A stretch of 40,198 bases of DNA, taken from Marinobacterium nitratireducens. GTDB taxonomy: Bacteria > Pseudomonadota > Gammaproteobacteria > Pseudomonadales > Balneatricaceae. Location: positions 1 to 40,198 of the forward strand of contig NZ_BMLT01000022.1 of assembly GCF_014645375.1 (NCBI RefSeq). Reading direction: 5' to 3'. This document shows positions 36,130-40,198 of the stretch, in pieces (positions within the stretch are counted from its first letter, which is position 1; each line of letters starts with the position of its first letter). The position numbers were made by a program, and so were the translations under genes. The notes under the pieces were generated by a model, which was given only the letters and a program-made list of their open reading frames with translations, was not told the DNA's origin and ran no database searches.

Positions 36130-36459
36130 TTAGTCGGCTACCTTGACGGTAATGTGGCAGGTACGCTTCAGAATACGATCAGCGCGACCTTTCGCACGCG
36201 GCTTGATGCGCTTCATGCTCATGCCTTCATCGACAAAAGCAGTGGAAACGCGCAGATCATCAATGTCGGCACCTTCGTTGTGCTCCGCGTTAGCGATAGC
36301 AGACTCCAGGACCTTCTTGACAATCGCCGCACCTTTTTTGGGGCTGAACGCCAGGATGTTCAGAGCTTCACCCACAGACTTACCGCGGATCTGGTCAACG
36401 ACCAAGCGAGCTTTCTGGGCGGACAGGCGGGCGCCTTTCAATTTAGCGGCAACTTCCAT
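36130..36459 (-). CDS. rplV: 50S ribosomal protein L22
   Basis: A 109-residue protein beginning [20 protein letters not shown]. Its long beta-hairpin, [20 protein letters not shown], lines the exit tunnel, the site of macrolide-resistance changes in other species; no unusual change is evident. The end is THITVKV-like (CHITVKVAD). It lies 13 bp after rpsS. Confidence 0.98.
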   Translation of the reverse strand: MEVAAKLKGARLSAQKARLVVDQIRGKSVGEALNILAFSPKKGAAIVKKVLESAIANAEHNEGADIDDLRVSTAFVDEGMSMKRIKPRAKGRADRILKRTCHITVKVAD

Positions 36460-36472
36460 CTCTTATCCCCCG

Positions 36473-36751
36473 TTACTTCTTCTTGGCCTTTTTGTCGGCC
36501 GCATGACCGCGGTAAGTACGCGTAGCCGCGAACTCGCCCAGTTTGTGGCCAACCATGTCTTCGGTGATGAACACCGGCACATGCTGGCGACCGTTATGAA
36601 CTGCAATCGTCAAACCGACAAAGTTCGGGAAGATCGTGGAGCGACGGGACCAGGTCTTCAGCGGACGACGGTCGTTGCTCTCGATTGCAGCTTCTACCTT
36701 TTTCAGCAGGTGAAGGTCGATAAAGGGACCTTTCTTCAGTGAACGTGGCAC
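36473..36751 (-). CDS. rpsS: 30S ribosomal protein S19
   Basis: A 92-residue head protein beginning [20 protein letters not shown], with the signature [20 protein letters not shown] and tail [10 protein letters not shown]. It contacts S13 and the 16S rRNA head. It lies 19 bp after rplB. Confidence 0.98.
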   Translation of the reverse strand: MPRSLKKGPFIDLHLLKKVEAAIESNDRRPLKTWSRRSTIFPNFVGLTIAVHNGRQHVPVFITEDMVGHKLGEFAATRTYRGHAADKKAKKK

Positions 36752-36770
36752 AGCTGTATCCTCAGATTAG

Positions 36771-37598
36771 TTACTTGGCAGAACGACGGCGTACGATGAG
36801 CTTATTGGTACGCTTGTTCTTACGGGTCTTATGACCTTTAGTCGGAACACCCCACGGAGTAACCGGATGGCGACCGCCGGAAGTACGGCCTTCACCACCA
36901 CCATGCGGGTGATCGACGGGGTTCATAGCGACACCGCGAACGGTCGGACGAACACCACGCCAGCGCTTGGCACCGGCTTTACCCAGTTGACGCAGGCTGT
37001 GTTCGCTGTTGCCAACCTCACCGAGGGTCGCGCGACACTCGACCAGCACCTTACGCATCTCGCCGGAGCGCAGACGCAGAGTGGCATAAGCGCCTTCACG
37101 TGCCACGAGCTGAGCGGAAGTGCCCGCGGAACGTGCCAGCTGTGCACCCTTACCGGGCTTCAGTTCTACACAGTGGATCGTGGAACCCACCGGAATGTTG
37201 CGCAGCGGCAGAGTGTTACCGACTTTGATGTCGGCGGTCACGCCGGATACGACAACTGCACCAGCCTTCAGGCCTTTCGGTGCGATGATGTAGCGACGCT
37301 CACCGTCAGCGTATTTCAGCAGAGCGATGTGCGCGGAACGGTTCGGGTCATATTCCAGACGCTCGACCGTTGCCTTGATACCGTCCTTGTTGCGACGGAA
37401 GTCGACCAGACGGTAGTGAGCTTTGTGACCACCACCGATGTGACGGGTGGTGATACGGCCGTTGTTGTTACGACCGCCGGACTTGCTCTTCTTCTCAACC
37501 AGCGCAGCGAAGGGCTTGCCCTTGTGCAGCTCCTGGTTGACAACCTTGACCAGATGACGACGTCCAGCAGAGGTCGGCTTAGTCTTGATAACTGCCAT
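36771..37598 (-). CDS. rplB: 50S ribosomal protein L2
   Basis: A 275-residue core protein near the peptidyl transferase centre. It has the rRNA-binding stretch [20 protein letters not shown] near residue 43 and the C-terminal signature [20 protein letters not shown], including the conserved histidine needed for activity. It lies 13 bp after rplW. Confidence 0.98.
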   Translation of the reverse strand: MAVIKTKPTSAGRRHLVKVVNQELHKGKPFAALVEKKSKSGGRNNNGRITTRHIGGGHKAHYRLVDFRRNKDGIKATVERLEYDPNRSAHIALLKYADGERRYIIAPKGLKAGAVVVSGVTADIKVGNTLPLRNIPVGSTIHCVELKPGKGAQLARSAGTSAQLVAREGAYATLRLRSGEMRKVLVECRATLGEVGNSEHSLRQLGKAGAKRWRGVRPTVRGVAMNPVDHPHGGGEGRTSGGRHPVTPWGVPTKGHKTRKNKRTNKLIVRRRSAK

Positions 37599-37611
37599 GA
37601 TCTAACCCCTT

Positions 37612-37908
37612 TTATTCGCCAGCCAGGAAATCGATTTCGGAACCTTCCGCCAGACAGACATATGCCTTGCGAACATCGCTCCGCTTGCCAACGCCGCGCA
37701 TGGTGCGCTTGGTCTTGCCCTTGACGTTGACGATGTTGACGCCTTTCACCTTGACGTTGAAAAGCTCTTCAACAGCTGCCTTGATTTCCGGCTTGGTAGC
37801 ATCTTTTGCCACACGGAACACGACCTGCTGAGAACCCTCAGCAACGATAGTCGCCTTCTCGGAGATGTGCGGCCCCATCAGTACCTGATAAATGCGACCC
37901 TGATTCAT
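37612..37908 (-). CDS. rplW: 50S ribosomal protein L23
   Basis: A 98-residue exit-site protein with [20 protein letters not shown] and [20 protein letters not shown], ending EIDFLAGE. It anchors trigger factor and SRP. Its ATG overlaps the rplD stop by 4 bases (ATGA), so translation is coupled. Confidence 0.98.
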   Translation of the reverse strand: MNQGRIYQVLMGPHISEKATIVAEGSQQVVFRVAKDATKPEIKAAVEELFNVKVKGVNIVNVKGKTKRTMRGVGKRSDVRKAYVCLAEGSEIDFLAGE

Positions 37909-38510
37909 GCCAGTACCTCCTCGATTTTCTTCAGAGCAGGTACAGTCACCAGCACCTTCTCGAAGCCAACCAGGCTGACAGGATCAATGCCAGCAGCGTC
38001 ACGCACATCGACGTGCGGCACGTTACGAGAAGCCAGGTACAGGTTCTGCTCGACGTCTTCAGTGATCAGCAGAGCGTTTTTCAGCGACAGCTCGTTCAGC
38101 TTGGCGATGAACTGCTTGGTCTTCGGCGACTCGACTGCGAAGTCTTCGACGACAACCAGACGGTCCTGACGAACCAGCTCGGAGAAAATGCAGCGCAGCG
38201 CAGCGCGGTACATCTTCTTGTTCACCTTCTGAGCGTGCTCACGCGGCTTGGCAGCGAAAGTTACGCCACCGGTGCGCCACAGCGGGCTACGGATAGTACC
38301 GGCGCGCGCACGGCCAGTACCTTTCTGACGCCACGGCTTGGCACCACCGCCGGACACTTCCGAGCGGGTTTTCTGGGCTTTAGTGCCCTGACGAGCGCCG
38401 GCCAGGTATGCATTTACAACCTGGTGAACCAGTGCTTCGTTGAATTCTTTACCAAAAGCCAGGTCGGAAACTTCAACCGAACCGTTAGCTCCAGCGAGAT
38501 TCAGATTCAT
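37905..38510 (-). CDS. rplD: 50S ribosomal protein L4
   Basis: A 201-residue protein. The loop reaching the exit tunnel is [20 protein letters not shown] followed by [20 protein letters not shown], and the globular end has [19 protein letters not shown]-like sequence ([18 protein letters not shown]). In E. coli L4 represses the S10 operon through the rpsJ leader; that leader is short here. It lies 11 bp after rplC. Confidence 0.98.
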   Translation of the reverse strand: MNLNLAGANGSVEVSDLAFGKEFNEALVHQVVNAYLAGARQGTKAQKTRSEVSGGGAKPWRQKGTGRARAGTIRSPLWRTGGVTFAAKPREHAQKVNKKMYRAALRCIFSELVRQDRLVVVEDFAVESPKTKQFIAKLNELSLKNALLITEDVEQNLYLASRNVPHVDVRDAAGIDPVSLVGFEKVLVTVPALKKIEEVLA

Positions 38511-38521
38511 GTCAATCCCCC

Positions 38522-39160
38522 TTAGGCGCCAGCTTTGACAGCCGGTTTAACGATAACGTCACCGCCGATCGAACCCGGCACGGCACCTTTGACCAACAGC
38601 AGGTTACGCTCGGCATCGATGCGAACGACTTCCAGAGTCTGAACGGTTACACGCTCAGCACCCATGTGACCTGCCATTTTCTTGCCTTTCCAGACACGAC
38701 CAGGAGTCTGACACTGACCAATAGAACCCGGAGCACGGTGAGACAGAGAGTTACCGTGGGTGGCGTCCTGAGTGCGGAAGTTCCAGCGCTTTACAGCACC
38801 CTGGAAACCCTTACCCTTGGATTCACCGGTAACGTCAATTTTCTGACCTGCTTCGAAGCGCTCAACCGTCAGCGCATCGCCGACGTTGATTTCTTCGTCA
38901 CCCGACAGGCGGAACTCCCACAAACCGCGACCGGCTTCCACGCCAGCCTTGGCATAGTGACCCGCTTCCGGCTTGCTCAGCCGGTTAGCTTTACGGGCAC
39001 CAGCGGTGACCTGAACGGCGGCATAACCGTCAACTTCGACGGATTTCACCTGGGTCACACGGTTCGGCTCGACCTCGATGACGGTGACTGGCACGGATAC
39101 GCCATCTTCAGTGAAGACACGGGTCATACCCGCTTTACGTCCGATAAGACCTACAGCCAT
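38522..39160 (-). CDS. rplC: 50S ribosomal protein L3
   Basis: A 212-residue protein beginning [20 protein letters not shown]. It carries [20 protein letters not shown], with the glutamine that PrmB methylates in E. coli, and [20 protein letters not shown]. It starts assembly of the large subunit. It lies 113 bp after rpsJ, an unusually long gap within this operon. Confidence 0.98.
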   Translation of the reverse strand: MAVGLIGRKAGMTRVFTEDGVSVPVTVIEVEPNRVTQVKSVEVDGYAAVQVTAGARKANRLSKPEAGHYAKAGVEAGRGLWEFRLSGDEEINVGDALTVERFEAGQKIDVTGESKGKGFQGAVKRWNFRTQDATHGNSLSHRAPGSIGQCQTPGRVWKGKKMAGHMGAERVTVQTLEVVRIDAERNLLLVKGAVPGSIGGDVIVKPAVKAGA

Positions 39161-39273
39161 GATTTTAAAACCTCTTGCCAGTTGTGTACGGGGCTGTTAC
39201 CCACTACGGCTGCCCTTTTCAGGGACATTCCACAAATAGCGCTTCATTAAAATGAATTTGCCAAGTGCTTGAA

Positions 39274-39585
39274 TTAGCCGAGGCTGATCTGCACTTCTAC
39301 GCCCGCTGCGAGATCCAGCTTCATCAGAGCGTCGACGGTTTTCTCCGTCGGCTCGACGATGTCCAGAACACGCTTGTGAGTGCGGATTTCGTACTGGTCG
39401 CGCGCGTCTTTGTTGACGTGCGGAGAAACCAGAACGGTGTACCGCTCCTTGCGGGTGGGAAGTGGGATCGGACCACGCACCTGAGCGCCCGTCCGCTTTG
39501 CAGTCTCTACGATCTCCAGAGCGGAAGAGTCGATCAGGCGATGATCAAACGCCTTCAGACGAATTCGAATTTTCTGATTCTGCAT
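39274..39585 (-). CDS. rpsJ: 30S ribosomal protein S10
   Basis: A 103-residue protein, also known as transcription factor NusE. It contains [20 protein letters not shown] and the signature [20 protein letters not shown], then ending VQISLG. The ATG at 39585 ([10 protein letters not shown]) gives the family length; a GTG three codons upstream is in frame. It is the first gene of the S10 operon, about 70 bases after a strong promoter. Confidence 0.97.
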   Translation of the reverse strand: MQNQKIRIRLKAFDHRLIDSSALEIVETAKRTGAQVRGPIPLPTRKERYTVLVSPHVNKDARDQYEIRTHKRVLDIVEPTEKTVDALMKLDLAAGVEVQISLG

Positions 39586-39652
39586 TTCGATCACACTTAA
39601 TCTAAGTTTTCGAACGGCAATAGCCGGCCTCCCCTACTACGAGGGGACGCAA

Positions 39653-39681
39653 ATTCTACTCAGCTGCACAAGCAGCGTCAA
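39653..39681 (-). promoter_or_regulatory. S10 operon promoter
   Basis: On the - strand, -35 TTGACG (39676-39681), a 17-base spacer and -10 TAGAAT (39653-39658), each 5 of 6 to consensus. The start would fall near 39646, giving a leader of only about 60 bases before rpsJ with one small hairpin (TCCCCT with AGGGGA). Confidence 0.75.
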
Positions 39682-39708
39682 GCAGAAAGGTTAATTAATA
39701 AACAACCC

Positions 39709-39732
39709 GTGGGAGCCGCGCCCCGCGGCGAA
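39709..39732 (+). repeat. REP-like repeat between tuf and rpsJ
   Basis: A 24-base unit GTGGGAGC...GCGAA with internal stem GCCGC and GCGGC. It lies just upstream of the S10 promoter and downstream of the tuf terminator. Confidence 0.65.
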
Positions 39733-39802
39733 TCATTGCCAATACCGACACGGCCGCTCCTGCGCATCCCTGCGCCCGCGGCATACCGTTCATCCTGAAC
39801 AT

Positions 39803-39829
39803 AAAAAAGGCCCTCCGAAGAGGGCCTTT
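39803..39829 (-). terminator. tuf (str operon) terminator
   Basis: Read on the - strand, AAAGGCCCTC pairs with GAGGGCCTTT (10 bp, loop TTCG) followed by a T-run, 27 bases after the tuf stop. It is a classical intrinsic terminator with a stable UUCG loop and separates tuf from the S10 promoter. Confidence 0.92.
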
Positions 39830-39855
39830 CTAACGCATCAGATCAGAAACTGATC

Positions 39856-40198
39856 TTAGGCGAGGATCTTGGATACAACGCCGGCACCAACGGTACGGCC
39901 GCCTTCGCGGATTGCGAAGCGCAGACCTTCTTCCATGGCGATCGGGTTGATCAGGGTAACGGTCATCTGGACGTTGTCGCCCGGCATGACCATCTCGACG
40001 CCTTCCGGCAGTTCACAAGCACCGGTGATGTCGGTGGTACGGAAGTAGAACTGCGGACGGTAGCCCTTGAAGAACGGAGTGTGACGACCGCCTTCTTCCT
40101 TGCTCAGTACGTAGACTTCGCCTTCGAACTGAGTGTGCGGAGTGATGGAGCCCGGCTTGGCCAGAACCTGGCCACGCTCGACTTCGTCACGCTTGGTG
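39856..40198 (-). CDS. tuf: Elongation factor Tu, C-terminal part
   Basis: The last 113 codons or so are visible; the gene runs off the right window edge. The end reads [20 protein letters not shown] followed by VSKILA, diagnostic for EF-Tu domain 3, with [20 protein letters not shown]-type sequence before it. EF-Tu delivers aminoacyl-tRNA to the ribosome as a GTP complex. It lies upstream of the S10 operon, the usual end of the str operon (rpsL-rpsG-fusA-tuf). Confidence 0.97.
   Translation of the reverse strand, partial: TKRDEVERGQVLAKPGSITPHTQFEGEVYVLSKEEGGRHTPFFKGYRPQFYFRTTDITGACELPEGVEMVMPGDNVQMTVTLINPIAMEEGLRFAIREGGRTVGAGVVSKILA

Overview
The window is a GC-rich bacterial chromosome segment, almost certainly from a gammaproteobacterium of the Oceanospirillales/Pseudomonadales type. 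The evidence is the gene order of the S10-spc-alpha ribosomal superoperon, the divergent ssb-uvrA pair, the long form of S14, and short REP-like repeats of the kind known from Pseudomonas. Protein identities are read from conserved motifs only; no database search was run.

Left part (1-4400). A glyoxylate-assimilation block runs on the + strand: hydroxypyruvate isomerase (hyi, 5' end outside the window), tartronate semialdehyde reductase (glxR) and a pyruvate kinase. A UT-family urea channel follows. A choline-type block on the - strand comes next (4400-7548): a short, unusual BCCT-like transporter and a GMC-family choline dehydrogenase homologue with a BetI-type operator upstream. A broken EAL-domain gene and a ~140 bp MITE-like element fill 7.8-8.86 kb.

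Middle (8864-20308). This is the most interesting module. A LuxR-type response regulator overlaps by 26 bp with a 1128-residue hybrid histidine kinase. The N-terminal half of the kinase is an NCS1 (nucleobase/hydantoin/allantoin-type) permease, joined to the kinase through a cysteine-rich segment. Divergent from it are a complete urea/short-chain amide ABC transporter (urtABCDE), formamidase (fmdA) and its small zinc-ribbon partner (fmdB). Six successive perfect hairpins separate fmdA from fmdB. The layout suggests that a transporter-like sensor controls uptake and hydrolysis of formamide, urea or related nitrogen compounds. With the glyoxylate genes and the urea channel, it points to use of purine, ureide or amide nitrogen. 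No urease lies in the window.

Right part (20734-40198). A DMT/EamA exporter is followed by divergent ssb and uvrA. The whole rest is housekeeping on the - strand, read from high to low coordinates: tuf (partial), then the S10 operon (rpsJ-rplC-rplD-rplW-rplB-rpsS-rplV-rpsC-rplP-rpmC-rpsQ), the spc operon (rplN-rplX-rplE-rpsN-rpsH-rplF-rplR-rpsE-rpmD-rplO-secY-rpmJ) and the alpha operon (rpsM-rpsK-rpsD-rpoA-rplQ). Good sigma70-type promoters can be read before rpsJ, rplN and rpsM. A terminator separates tuf from rpsJ, a terminator-like hairpin lies between rplN and rplX, and a bidirectional terminator closes the array against uvrA.
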